Assembly: GCA_963845445.1 (NCBI GenBank)
Contig: CAWJSE010000003.1
Location: 310,001-374,000, forward strand
Direction of reading: 5' to 3'
DNA: 64,000 nucleotides
Source of the DNA: JABDBL01 sp963845445
GTDB taxonomy: Bacteria; Cyanobacteriota; Vampirovibrionia; Obscuribacterales; Obscuribacteraceae
Part shown: piece after piece, positions 8,068 to 17,591 of the stretch
How positions within the stretch are numbered: position 1 is the first letter of the stretch
Layout: the number at the start of each line of letters is the position of its first letter
Made by a program: the position numbers and the translations under genes
Notes under the pieces: model-generated
What the model saw: only the letters and a program-made list of their open reading frames with translations
Told to the model about the DNA's origin: nothing
The model's database searches: none

Positions 8068-10803
8068 ATGGAACGTATGACTTTGAGAGATAACCGTCTA
8101 AGAGACAATCGCGGCGCAGCAATAATTGGTCTTTGTCTCGCCTTGTTTATAATTCTCTTGTTGATAGTCTTCTTTGTGTTCGACATGAACAGAATACAAA
8201 TGGCGCAAAGACAGATTGCTGCATTATGTGACTCAGCATCATTAGCAGGATCTGCGATGCTTACTTCCAAAGACACTGCTTTTGAAGACTCCACTCTAGA
8301 TACTCTATATACAACACAATTAGCCGCCATTCAATATGCCAAAAACATGATAGCTATGGGCAATATATTAGGCTTTCAATGTTATGACCCTGCTCTGGGA
8401 ACTGCGCAAGGCAGTCAGCCAATAAAAGTCAACTGGGTCACCAGTGCTGGTGGGCTGGCCAATCCTGCTGCAAATACTTTAAATGTCTGGATACAGCTAG
8501 CTTCCCCAATAAACGGCTATACAGTTGTGGCTCCCGGCAATAGTAGTGCCCGAGCCTTTTATATTCAAGCAAATTACGGCTATGTGCCATTCTTAAGTGG
8601 TTTGGGCTTCGCCACTGTAAGTCTGCCAGCCACTTCTACCAGTAGTCTGCAAAAACTTTTTGTGGTGATGGTTTTCGATTGTTCAGGTTCAATGGACGAC
8701 AACACTGTAGTCTCTTTTGTCGATAGACGTTGGTCTGACAGCGGCGATAGCGCAGCGGTTCAGGCCAGTAATGGAGGCAAAGGACAATATGTCTATACAG
8801 TAGTAGGGAATCCTGGAAACGGCGAATTGTGGCAATATACCGGTTTGGATTACACCGCCATACCAAACGGCACTTGTTTGAACGTTCTACCACCGCAAAA
8901 TTTAGATTATTTGGGATTCGTTTATGCCAATACCAATTATGCCTATGCCAATTCCAATCTTTATTTCGATTTGGCTAATCCTCCTCTAGCCTTCGATGTA
9001 GCAATTGCTAATTATATGCCTTGGCCAGCTGGGTCTATAGCAGGACTTTATAATTCTGGTTTGGCTAGTTATCCGGCTAATGGTAGTAGCGGTTTTCAGG
9101 GCCCATATTATGATAATTATGTTGGCACCCCCCCAGGCAATTGCATAGCGAAGTATGGCAAAGCCGCAGCCGGTGCTTCCTATGGCGGACAAGTATCTCC
9201 CCAAATAACCAGTGCTGCTTACAGTATGAATATATGGAATGGCAGCCCCACAATAAAACCTGGTCCTGGTTCTTCGCCAGGCTATTATAATGCCGCTGTG
9301 GGCTCAAATGACGGTAATGTATATTATTACGATCCTAATTCTATGCCCATGCGCTACACCGGCAATAAGGTGGTAGCGTTTACCGACATGGTAGCAAATA
9401 TAACCGCTATAAGTCCACCTATCACTCAGCCATACTATGGTCCAACAAACTTCGCAGGATTTAGCAATACTTTCCCAGCTGCATCGAAAACTTACACCAT
9501 AGCTATCGGTGAGACTACAGCGAATAATTCGACACAATCAGGATACTATGAGAATGACGCCACTCTTAATGGAACCAAATATGCTTTTACCAATATTGCT
9601 TATGTAGTGGAAGCCTCCAGAGGCAACTTTGATCTGGAGTGGAATGCCGGCGGTAAAGCGGCTGTGGCTGGTACGTATACTAATTTCGATAATGCTTTAT
9701 TAGGTTATGGTAGCAATTTTGCATTGCCAGCCCGCGCCAGCTGTTTAGCTGGTTATCAAAAGGCCTATCAGCGCTTGGCTATGTATGTCATGCAACCATT
9801 TGCTACAGCCTGTGATGGCTGTGATAGGTTTTTTCAAAATTTATGTGCAACCAGTTGTGTCAAATTTGGCTTCGTAGGTTTTTCACTTGCTCCAGCCACA
9901 ACCAGTAATTACAAATGCGCTTATTTAGGAACATTAGGCACTGGACCTACCAGTTTGGCGGTAACAGCACCGCTCAATACCTACAAGCCTTATCCGGTTA
10001 TTGGCAGTTATGTTTATCAGCCTCTAGCCGGGTGCAATCCGTGTTTCTGGGTGACGGAGCCAATGTGTTCTCCTACTACTAATGCCAACATATTGCCGTC
10101 CGGACCGTCAGGTAGCCCTACCGGCGAGGCTTATCACGCAACTTTAAACACTACCGGTCCAAGCAGAAGTACTTGGTTACAAGTAGATGGCGGCAATCCA
10201 CCATCCAATACCAATACCTTGTGGGCATTTAACTATGGCGGTTTCCAAATACCGAGATATCCCCTAAATACTGCTTTAACGCAGGGGCAATCATATTATT
10301 CTGTGGCTGGAGACGATTGGGGTGGTTATAGTTGGAGTAATGGCGGCTCTGCGGCTAATTATGGTTGTAACGGCTTATGGCATGCCAGACCCTTGTTTGA
10401 AACAGATGGCTTAGAAGCTATGCAATATGCCCTTTATAATTTAACCAATATTAGTTCTCTTAGTACCCTCTCTAACGGTAGTACTGCTGGAGTAACGCTA
10501 CCATCAGAAAATGGCTGCAAAAAAGTTATTGTATTCTTTACTGACGGAATACCAACAGACGACTCCACGCCTTACTCTTTATACAGCTCCAATGTTGTTG
10601 CGCCAGCCAAAACTAATGGTGTGGCCATATACGCAATCGGACTGTCACTTAATGCCTCCATTAAGACCGCGCAGGCTAACTTTCTGCAAACTTTAGCAAA
10701 TTATGGCGCTTGCGGCTCTCAAGAATTCCAAGTAACCTCTTCTTCCAGTTTAACCAGTACCTTTACTGATATGGCTCGATCCTGTGCTCAATCGCAGCGC
10801 TAA
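8068..10803 (+). CDS. TadG-like pilus protein with von Willebrand A domain
   Basis: A 911-residue protein. The N terminus has a prepilin-like segment: NRGAAIIGLCLALFIILLLIVFFVFDMNR followed by QRQIAALCDSASLAGSAML, typical of Tad_N/TadG-like proteins. A vWA domain starts near residue 200 with the MIDAS motif VMVFDCSGSMDD and resumes near 815 with KKVIVFFTDGIPTDD and AIYAIGLSLN. Between them lies a long, Gly/Asn/Tyr/Ser-rich insert of about 600 residues, which splits the vWA fold. Several cysteine-rich patches (FATACDGCDRFFQNLCATSC) suggest disulfides outside the cell. It precedes two TadE-like genes; together they look like minor pilins or surface adhesins. Confidence 0.8.
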   Translation: MERMTLRDNRLRDNRGAAIIGLCLALFIILLLIVFFVFDMNRIQMAQRQIAALCDSASLAGSAMLTSKDTAFEDSTLDTLYTTQLAAIQYAKNMIAMGNILGFQCYDPALGTAQGSQPIKVNWVTSAGGLANPAANTLNVWIQLASPINGYTVVAPGNSSARAFYIQANYGYVPFLSGLGFATVSLPATSTSSLQKLFVVMVFDCSGSMDDNTVVSFVDRRWSDSGDSAAVQASNGGKGQYVYTVVGNPGNGELWQYTGLDYTAIPNGTCLNVLPPQNLDYLGFVYANTNYAYANSNLYFDLANPPLAFDVAIANYMPWPAGSIAGLYNSGLASYPANGSSGFQGPYYDNYVGTPPGNCIAKYGKAAAGASYGGQVSPQITSAAYSMNIWNGSPTIKPGPGSSPGYYNAAVGSNDGNVYYYDPNSMPMRYTGNKVVAFTDMVANITAISPPITQPYYGPTNFAGFSNTFPAASKTYTIAIGETTANNSTQSGYYENDATLNGTKYAFTNIAYVVEASRGNFDLEWNAGGKAAVAGTYTNFDNALLGYGSNFALPARASCLAGYQKAYQRLAMYVMQPFATACDGCDRFFQNLCATSCVKFGFVGFSLAPATTSNYKCAYLGTLGTGPTSLAVTAPLNTYKPYPVIGSYVYQPLAGCNPCFWVTEPMCSPTTNANILPSGPSGSPTGEAYHATLNTTGPSRSTWLQVDGGNPPSNTNTLWAFNYGGFQIPRYPLNTALTQGQSYYSVAGDDWGGYSWSNGGSAANYGCNGLWHARPLFETDGLEAMQYALYNLTNISSLSTLSNGSTAGVTLPSENGCKKVIVFFTDGIPTDDSTPYSLYSSNVVAPAKTNGVAIYAIGLSLNASIKTAQANFLQTLANYGACGSQEFQVTSSSSLTSTFTDMARSCAQSQR

Positions 10804-10972
10804 GTTTTAGGTTACAAGCAAGAAGCAAAATCTAGTCCAGCCCTAATTGACAGGATTTTTATGAAATGATAGGTGTAAAGATAAAAGATTCAAAGTTTAG
10901 GTATTTTCAGACATAGGTTTTACCATATTGCTGGGCTAGCCGAATAAAGCGAGTCTATAAATTAAATGGTAA

Positions 10973-11587
10973 ATGAGGCAAATGGCATACAGTAGATTTT
11001 ATTCTAGAGCAAGAAAGCGAAGGTCGTTACGTGGATCGTTAATCGCAGAAAGTTCCGCTACGCTCTACCTTTTGTTCCTTTTTCTGTTCTTCCCGTTGCT
11101 TGATTTAGGGGCAATGGGATTAAGAATGTTTTTCCTTTGGTATGCTTGTAATCAGTCAGCCATGGCCGGTTCTAAAGGAGCAAAATGGAGCTTAGGTAAT
11201 GTGGGTGGTACCACTAACTACGCCAACTCGATAAAAACCCAAGCCACCACTACGGCAGCGAATGTGGTTGCTGCCTTTTCTGGCGTATCAATCAATTCTG
11301 GATATCCCCAATTGAACGTCATTTTGCAAGCAATACAACATTCAGACACCACTAATAATCAACCAAGCGCCGCTACCGTAACTTATCCTAATGGTGCTGG
11401 TTTGCCATTAGCAGCCCCGATCGATTCCTCTCAATATGTGGCTCTATTGCAAGTACAAATAGTGGGCCAAGTACAACCATTTATTCAAGTGCCCTTCATT
11501 AATAATGTTCCCGGTTTGTCGGCACCTTTTACCGTTAAACTTAGTTCAACACAACAGATAGAAGATCCTAATTCATTGACTTACTAA
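10973..11587 (+). CDS. TadE-like pseudopilin family protein
   Basis: A 204-residue protein with a basic N terminus (RKRRSLRGS) and a hydrophobic segment LIAESSATLYLLFLFLFFPLLDLGAMGLRMFFLWYACNQSAMAGSKGA. It carries the conserved Glu near the beginning of the helix, as in TadE-like pilus proteins. The remainder is Thr/Asn/Gln-rich and predicted extracellular. An ATG three codons later (10982), preceded by GAGG, is an alternative start. It sits 169 bp after the TadG-like gene and 30 bp before another TadE-like gene, suggesting a set of minor pilins. No tad motor or secretin gene is in the window. Confidence 0.7.
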   Translation: MRQMAYSRFYSRARKRRSLRGSLIAESSATLYLLFLFLFFPLLDLGAMGLRMFFLWYACNQSAMAGSKGAKWSLGNVGGTTNYANSIKTQATTTAANVVAAFSGVSINSGYPQLNVILQAIQHSDTTNNQPSAATVTYPNGAGLPLAAPIDSSQYVALLQVQIVGQVQPFIQVPFINNVPGLSAPFTVKLSSTQQIEDPNSLTY

Positions 11588-11617
11588 AACATTGATTCGG
11601 GCGTCAGGACCCCAGAA

Positions 11618-13090
11618 ATGAAACTAAATCTAGCAAAATTGAATTTCAACAAAAAGCCTAGGAGCTTTGTAAATAAAGGTGCTACCCTCGTTGAGTTGGC
11701 GTCAATGATGTTTCTTTTGATTTTGATTACAATGCTAGGTGTGGACATGGGTATCTTGGTTTATGCTGCAGACACTTGCGACAAAACAGCTAGAGATTGT
11801 GCCAGAGCTGCTGGCACAGGTCGTACGCCAGGTCAATCAATCGACGCGATGAACGCTGCATTGGTAAATCATGCCAGCACCCTTAATAATCTTATATTGA
11901 CTAACCTGCAAGCGCAATTGATGGTGTACGAAGATTATTCAACCACCACGCCGAGTACGAGTAGCGGTGCTACTAATGGACCTTGGGTAACCACATCAGG
12001 GGCGGCCACTACCAATGGTGTCGTACCCGCCCCCAGTGCTGCAACTCAAGTCTATTACACCAATTCCGTAGCAGGAAATGCTGGCTCACCTGGACCTTAT
12101 TGTGTTGTACAAACCACCTTGGTGGCGCGCGTACCGGCACCGATATTGTTCTTCGGCGTTCAATTTAACGGCAATAGCGCCCTTGGTGCTAATCAGATGC
12201 AATTTACCAGCCGCTATTGTTTCCCCGTAACAAATTTATCTTCCAGTGTGGTTATGGCTAATATTCCTATTGTGCCCACTCCTCCCAACACTGCCTCGAC
12301 TTCTGTCACTTCCTCAAGTGCGGCAAGTAGCAGCCATTCATCAAGCAGTAGCGTTAGTACTAGTTCCAGTAGCGCTAGTAGTTCCAGTGGCACCACCACT
12401 TCTAACAGTACAGTTAGCTCTAGTGGCAGCCATAGCTCCAGCGCCTCGTCCAGCCACAGCTCTAGCACCACTTCCAGTAGTGCCAGTAGTTCCGCTAGCT
12501 CCAGCAGTGCTAGCAGTACTCATAGTTCTAGCACCACCAGCAGTGGTGGCAGCACAACTAGCTCAGCTAGCACGACTAGTGGCAGCGGTACTAGCAATAC
12601 GTCAACAAGCAGCGGCAGCACTGGCAGTAGCGGCAGCACGACCAGTGGATCAGCAAGCACCAACAGCAGCAATAGCGGTACCAGCGGCTCGTCTGGCGGC
12701 AGCGCTACTACCAGTGGCACCGGCAGCACTTCAACGGGCTCCACAGGCAGCATCACTAGCACCGCCAGCAACACTACAAGCACCGGCAGTGGCACTACCA
12801 GTACCACCACAAGCGGTGGCTCTACTAGCACTACTACCAGCACTAGTACCAATACCACTACCAGCACCACTACCAGCACCACCACCAGCACCACTACTAG
12901 CGGCAGCACGACCAATAGCGCCAGCACAGCTAACAGTGCCAGCAACGCCAACAGCACTACTAGCACTAGCGGCGCTAACAGCACCACCACCTCCGGCACC
13001 AGTGTTGGCACCAGCACCAGCGCCACTGGCAGTACAAGCGCAAGTGGATTTACAAACTTCGGTTCAAATACTGGTACCAGCACCGGTTAG
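11618..13090 (+). CDS. TadE-like protein with long Ser/Thr-rich tail
   Basis: A 490-residue protein. The first 60 residues are a classic TadE-type segment: NKGATLVELASMMFLLILITMLGVDMGILVYAADT, with Glu in the hydrophobic stretch, followed by CDKTARDCARAAGTGRTPGQ. Residues about 65-225 form a short extracellular domain. Residues about 225-490 are almost only Ser, Thr, Gly, Ala and Asn in short repeats (SSSAS, TSTTTS), a mucin-like tail that could be O-glycosylated or span the envelope. The DNA is a degenerate trinucleotide-type repeat built on agc, act and acc. Long open frames on other frames here are by-products of that composition. Confidence 0.75.
   Translation: MKLNLAKLNFNKKPRSFVNKGATLVELASMMFLLILITMLGVDMGILVYAADTCDKTARDCARAAGTGRTPGQSIDAMNAALVNHASTLNNLILTNLQAQLMVYEDYSTTTPSTSSGATNGPWVTTSGAATTNGVVPAPSAATQVYYTNSVAGNAGSPGPYCVVQTTLVARVPAPILFFGVQFNGNSALGANQMQFTSRYCFPVTNLSSSVVMANIPIVPTPPNTASTSVTSSSAASSSHSSSSSVSTSSSSASSSSGTTTSNSTVSSSGSHSSSASSSHSSSTTSSSASSSASSSSASSTHSSSTTSSGGSTTSSASTTSGSGTSNTSTSSGSTGSSGSTTSGSASTNSSNSGTSGSSGGSATTSGTGSTSTGSTGSITSTASNTTSTGSGTTSTTTSGGSTSTTTSTSTNTTTSTTTSTTTSTTTSGSTTNSASTANSASNANSTTSTSGANSTTTSGTSVGTSTSATGSTSASGFTNFGSNTGTSTG
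12295..13075 (+). repeat. Ser/Thr codon low-complexity tract
   Basis: About 780 bp of near-repetitive sequence made of agc, act, acc, agt and ggc codons within the TadE-like gene. The encoded tail is Ser/Thr rich. Exact unit copies vary, so it is a degenerate rather than perfect microsatellite. Slippage could change tail length between strains; that is an inference. Confidence 0.8.
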
Positions 13091-13096
13091 TTTGTC

Positions 13097-14101
13097 TTAG
13101 CTTTTGAGCATACTTGGGGCGAGTAACACTATTTCTGGTTTGATAAGCTGCCGCTCAGAAACTCTTCCTAGTGCCACTATTTTACTAGAATTATTTACTT
13201 GATCAGAAAGTAGTATTACCCTCTCATTCATTTGCAGTTTTTGTATTATTAGCTGATCATTAACGCTATATCCTGCCGCGTTTTTATCATCAAGCAAAGC
13301 ATTTAAATCTAGATATTGTCCATTGAGTATAAGCTCTGTTGAACGTGTATCTAACTTGATAGTCTTAAAACTAAGCATATTTTGGGGGTTAATGATCAGT
13401 TGCGACAATTTGCCAGAATCAACTAAGACCAGAGCATTATGGAGTTTAGTAGATTGAGAAATATCAAACAGACCGGATTTTTCTCGGCGCAAAAATCGCA
13501 AGCAGGCTCCACATCCTAGCACATCGCCCAGGTCTCTGGCGAGCGATCGTATATATGTTCCACTAGAGCAGTTCACCCTTACGCTTAGAATCGGCAATTC
13601 AATGGATACTATATCTATCTTGTCTATTTGCACTGAGCGCTGTTTAACATCGGAAAGAACATTAGCTATGTCTGACGCATTGGCACCACGATGTTTAGCC
13701 AGGCGAGCTAAATGATGAAGACGCTGTCCATTATGGTGAACTGCGCTATATAGCGGTGGCGTCTGCCGGATCGAGCCAATGAAACTCTTTAGTGTCGTTT
13801 CTATCTTTGCTCTGTCTATACCAATATCTATATCTTTGCGCTCTAAAATCCTTCCGGATAAATCATCTGTGTTTGTCCTTACTCCGAGCAATATTTCGGC
13901 ATAATAGACTTTATCTTTTGATAAATAATCAATCAAACGGCAAGCTGGTCCAATAGCTACAGGCAATACGCCAGTAGCATCTGGATCTAGAGTACCAGTG
14001 TGACCCATACGCTTGATCTTGGTACTACGTCTAAGCCTAAAAATAACATCATGAGAAGTGATGCCGGCAGGCTTATCTATGTTGATGAATCCGGATATCA
14101 T
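13097..14101 (-). CDS. truB: tRNA pseudouridine(55) synthase
   Basis: The 334-residue TruB protein makes pseudouridine 55 in the T-loop of tRNAs. The catalytic motif GHTGTLDPDATGVLPVAIG (nucleophilic Asp near residue 39) and the KVYYAEILLGVRTNTDD, SAVHHNGQRLHHLAR and SSGTYIRSLARDLG segments are all visible. A C-terminal extension of about 100 residues has the PUA-like region. It is the last gene of the rimP-nusA-infB-rbfA operon, 9 bp after rbfA. It ends 6 bp before the convergent Ser/Thr-rich gene. Confidence 0.93.
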   Translation of the reverse strand: MISGFINIDKPAGITSHDVIFRLRRSTKIKRMGHTGTLDPDATGVLPVAIGPACRLIDYLSKDKVYYAEILLGVRTNTDDLSGRILERKDIDIGIDRAKIETTLKSFIGSIRQTPPLYSAVHHNGQRLHHLARLAKHRGANASDIANVLSDVKQRSVQIDKIDIVSIELPILSVRVNCSSGTYIRSLARDLGDVLGCGACLRFLRREKSGLFDISQSTKLHNALVLVDSGKLSQLIINPQNMLSFKTIKLDTRSTELILNGQYLDLNALLDDKNAAGYSVNDQLIIQKLQMNERVILLSDQVNNSSKIVALGRVSERQLIKPEIVLLAPSMLKS

Positions 14102-14110
14102 TCAGATAGC

Positions 14111-14464
14111 TTAGACTTCGCCACGCGAAATTTTATTTATTAGTTCTGTAACTTTAGCTCCACGCTCAAGTGAGTGATCCAGCTTGAATTGAAGTTCGGG
14201 AGCAAAACGCAAGTGCAAACGCCGACAAATCTCGCCTCTAATGAAACCGGTCTTTTCATTTAGTGCCAACATTGTATTATTCTGAGCGGCTTCATCCCCA
14301 AAGACGGAAATGAATACTTTGGCTGCCCGGCAGTCGGGAGCACACTCAACTTCGGTAATGGAGACAATCCCTGCAATTCTATCGTCTTGCAAATCGCGCT
14401 GGATGATTTCAGACAATTCGCGCTTTATAGATTGCGATACACGCAGGGGTCTTTGTGTTGACAT
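14111..14464 (-). CDS. rbfA: 30S ribosome-binding factor
   Basis: A 117-residue KH-like protein with the RbfA signatures RVSQSIKRELSEIIQRDLQD, GIVSITEVECAPDCRAAKVFISVFG and LHLRFAPELQFKLDHSLERG. It binds the 30S subunit during late 16S maturation and cold adaptation. GGAGG lies 7 bp upstream of the start. It lies between infB and truB, the standard order. Length is normal. Confidence 0.93.
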   Translation of the reverse strand: MSTQRPLRVSQSIKRELSEIIQRDLQDDRIAGIVSITEVECAPDCRAAKVFISVFGDEAAQNNTMLALNEKTGFIRGEICRRLHLRFAPELQFKLDHSLERGAKVTELINKISRGEV

Positions 14465-14534
14465 AATAAACCTCCAGTTGAAAACTCAATCTATGCAAAC
14501 TGTTCACATATCAGAGAGATTGACTTGAGAAGGA

Positions 14535-17207
14535 CTAAGCGCCCCTTTTAGTTTCTTGTACGACAAAAACATTGATTTTGTCGCCTTCCTGTATATCAGA
14601 GAACTTGTCAAAACTCATACCGCACTCAAAGCCTTGAGCAACCTCCCTGGCATCATCCTTAAAACGCTTGAGTGTTTCTATTTTGCCATCGTAAATGACT
14701 GTACCCTCCCGTTCTATACGGGCAGTTCCACTACGTACTACTTTACCAGTTACGACCATACAGCCAGCAATCATCAGATTTTTGCCAAATTTAAAGATTT
14801 GTCTAACTTCTGCTGTACCGACAAGAACTTCTTGCTTGACCGGCTCAATCAAACCTTCAATAGCTTTTTGTAAGTCGTCGGTAATTTGATAAATAACGTC
14901 ATATGTGCGTATGTCAACACCGGCAGCTTCACTGACTTTAGAGGCATTGTGATCAGGCTGTACGTTAAACCCGATAATAATGGCATTCGAAGAGGCAGCT
15001 AAGTTTACATCGTTCTCGGAGATATCACCAGATGCGGTGCGCAATACTCTGACCTGCACTTCAGCGCTAGTCAAACGTCTCACAGAATCGGCAATTGCTT
15101 CGGCAGTCCCCTGCACATCAGCCTTAATGATTACATCAAGTTCCTTAATTTCTCCCTTTGTGAGCATATCGTGGAATGACTCTAGTGTAACGTGATATCC
15201 TCTGTTCAAATTTTCAGCTTCTTTACGTTTCTCGACTAAAAGTCTCAGCGATTGATTATCATCCACAACTTCAAAGCGATCGCCAGCCTGGGGGACTTCA
15301 TCAAGACCTAATACTTCCACCGGCATCGAGGGTCCGGCTGCCTTAACACGTTGTCCGCGATCATCAAAGAGAGCCCTCACTTTGCCTGATTTACTGCCAA
15401 CAACCAGAAAGTCTCCTTCTCGCAAAGTACCTGATTCTACAAGGGCTGTAGCAACGGCACCTTTGCCGCGTGAAAGTTCAGCCTCAATAATTACACCATT
15501 AGCTGGTTTATCAGGATTAGCTTTCAAATCTTGCAACTCGGCAACCAAGAGGATCATTTCTAGCAAGTCATCTAGCCCAGTTTTCTTCTTGGCAGAAACG
15601 TTTACTGTAACTGTTTGGCCACCGTATTTTTCAGGCACTAATTCATGTTGCATCAATTGTGTCAGCACTCTTTCCGGGTCAGCACCCGGTTTGTCAATTT
15701 TATTTACAGCAACAATAATAGGCACACCAGCTGCTTTAGCATGGTCAATAGCTTCGATAGTTTGTGGCATGACACCATCATCTGCCGCCACTACAAGAAT
15801 AGCGATATCGGTAGCCTTGGCTCCCCGAGCGCGCATAGCAGTAAACGCTTCATGACCAGGGGTATCAAGGAAAACAATCTGTCGCATAGTGCCATCTTCA
15901 TGAGGGACCTCTACATGATAGGCACCGATATGCTGGGTAATTCCGCCAGCTTCAGCATCAGTCAATAAAAATTTAGTCTGTCTTATAGCATCAAGCAAGC
16001 TGGTTTTACCATGGTCCACGTGCCCCATGATAGTAACTACTGGTGGTCTTTGAATCAGCTTAGCTTGCTCACCTTCCGAGAGCTCTGCTTGGTCTGGCTC
16101 TTCCTGTGATTGTTCTTGTAAACTTTGCTCTTCGGCAGTGGCTATTTCATAACCCATCTCGTTTGCCAATTCGAATGCTATTTCAAGCTCTACCAATTGA
16201 TTGACTGTCCGGATAATACCCTTCATCAAAAGACGCTTAATCACTTCCTGCAGAGGCACAACCATTCTATCTGCAAGTTCTTGCACAGTTACTGGTCTAG
16301 TTAAATAGATAGACTTTGGTAGCTGCTCAGTTAAGGTAGCCGCAGTAGAGGCTAGCACAGCTGCTGATTTTTGCTTTTCCTCTTTCTTGTTTCTTCCTTC
16401 CACAGTCTGACCATGTCTATGTGTTTTTGGGGGTCTAGGCGGAGTAGCACGAATGGAAGGTGCAGCAATGCGTATAGGAACGGCGGGCACAGAAGGGGTT
16501 AAAGGGCGAATAGGCTCGCTCACCTTTGTAGCTGTAGAATTGCCGCTAAAAACCCCTCTTGCTTCATTGGCTGACAGCTTTTCGGGCGCTGCTACTGGCT
16601 CATCTTCCTTGTTCTCTTCTACTTCCTTCTCTTTGATTTCTACCGACTTTAATTCTGGAGCTAAAGCTGGTTTACTTGTCGGAGCAGCGTTTTCAGGCAC
16701 AAGATCTTTTTGAACAACATTAGCCGCTGACACTTCGATATTAGGTGGTGGAGGACTTGTTTGCTCGGTTGCTGCGTGGGGCAAAACTTCAACAGCTGGT
16801 GTTTGCTGAGTAATAATTGCCTGTTCAACCAGCTCCAGGGTTCCCTCTATAGCGCTGGGGACCTTTTTGTAACGCGAGAGCACACGAGGTTTTACCGATG
16901 GCGGCGGAGACGGCGGTACAACCACTTTCACCGGTGCTTTTTCGACCACTTTCGTCTGAGTCGGAGGAACAATTTTCGTGGGCTGGCTAGGCTTAATCTG
17001 GCTTAACTCCTTATCTGCTTTGGTTTTTGTCTTCTTTTCTTTTTTCTTGCTTTGTTTTGCAATCAACAGATTTACAGCTGCAGCATCGATGGTACTGGAG
17101 TGACTTTTTACATCGTAACCTAATTCACGCAAGGCGTTAATAATGTCCTGGTTAGGAACATTCATACGCTTTGCCAATTCGTAAATCCGAATCCTATCTT
17201 CCATCAT
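14535..17207 (-). CDS. infB: Translation initiation factor IF-2
   Basis: The 890-residue IF-2 has an N-terminal IF2-N helix (IRIYELAKRMNVPNQDIINALRELG), a long Pro/Ala/Lys/Glu-rich linker of about residues 50-290, and a second IF2-N domain (LPKSIYLTRPVTVQELADRM). The GTPase follows, with G1 GHVDHGKTS near residue 393, G3 DTPGHEAF and G4 NKID. Domains II-IV end in KIETLKRFKDDAREV and FECGMSF. It positions initiator tRNA on the 30S subunit. AGGAGG, inside the end of ylxR, is spaced better for the second of two adjacent ATGs (17204), so translation may start one codon in. It overlaps ylxR by 4 bp. Confidence 0.95.
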   Translation of the reverse strand: MMEDRIRIYELAKRMNVPNQDIINALRELGYDVKSHSSTIDAAAVNLLIAKQSKKKEKKTKTKADKELSQIKPSQPTKIVPPTQTKVVEKAPVKVVVPPSPPPSVKPRVLSRYKKVPSAIEGTLELVEQAIITQQTPAVEVLPHAATEQTSPPPPNIEVSAANVVQKDLVPENAAPTSKPALAPELKSVEIKEKEVEENKEDEPVAAPEKLSANEARGVFSGNSTATKVSEPIRPLTPSVPAVPIRIAAPSIRATPPRPPKTHRHGQTVEGRNKKEEKQKSAAVLASTAATLTEQLPKSIYLTRPVTVQELADRMVVPLQEVIKRLLMKGIIRTVNQLVELEIAFELANEMGYEIATAEEQSLQEQSQEEPDQAELSEGEQAKLIQRPPVVTIMGHVDHGKTSLLDAIRQTKFLLTDAEAGGITQHIGAYHVEVPHEDGTMRQIVFLDTPGHEAFTAMRARGAKATDIAILVVAADDGVMPQTIEAIDHAKAAGVPIIVAVNKIDKPGADPERVLTQLMQHELVPEKYGGQTVTVNVSAKKKTGLDDLLEMILLVAELQDLKANPDKPANGVIIEAELSRGKGAVATALVESGTLREGDFLVVGSKSGKVRALFDDRGQRVKAAGPSMPVEVLGLDEVPQAGDRFEVVDDNQSLRLLVEKRKEAENLNRGYHVTLESFHDMLTKGEIKELDVIIKADVQGTAEAIADSVRRLTSAEVQVRVLRTASGDISENDVNLAASSNAIIIGFNVQPDHNASKVSEAAGVDIRTYDVIYQITDDLQKAIEGLIEPVKQEVLVGTAEVRQIFKFGKNLMIAGCMVVTGKVVRSGTARIEREGTVIYDGKIETLKRFKDDAREVAQGFECGMSFDKFSDIQEGDKINVFVVQETKRGA

Positions 17208-17554
17208 GCCTCCTTAACTCTAGTATTTTGGCATGTTTTTTCTGGTTCTGTGCATATACTGAGAATATCCTTGATAAGTTGTGACTCAAGCGGCCATAAA
17301 ATACGACGTTTAGATTTATCTCCCTTTGCTAGGCGCCCAGTTAAGGCGAATTTTAGACGACTCCCTTTGAGAGCCGAATTTACACAGTTTGCCGAAGAAC
17401 AAATATAGGCACTACGTCCATTTAATCTCTTATTGCTATGCCTGGGCTCATTAAGGACAATATTCGAGCTTAGTGGTTCAACCGTTAAGCGAATAAGTTT
17501 TTCTCTACTATAAGGTTTTCGACAAGCAACACAAACACGTTCTTTAACAGGCAA
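17204..17554 (-). CDS. ylxR: YlxR/RnpM family RNA-binding protein
   Basis: A 116-residue protein of the YlxR family (DUF448) with the hallmark RVCVACRKPYSREKLIRL near the start and GRSAYICSSANCVNSALKG later. The family binds RNA; in Bacillus it has been reported to modulate RNase P. It lies between nusA and infB as in most bacteria and ends in an ATGA overlap with infB, indicating coupled translation. The four cysteines may bind a metal. Confidence 0.88.
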   Translation of the reverse strand: MPVKERVCVACRKPYSREKLIRLTVEPLSSNIVLNEPRHSNKRLNGRSAYICSSANCVNSALKGSRLKFALTGRLAKGDKSKRRILWPLESQLIKDILSICTEPEKTCQNTRVKEA

Positions 17555-17591
17555 TTTTTTTCATTTACTCTCGAATAAGGTTATTAATTTT

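Noticed and set aside
12214..13100. Long open frames on both strands over the Ser/Thr tail
   Set aside because: They exist only because of the biased trinucleotide composition; one frame (the TadE-like gene) has a real N-terminal domain and start.
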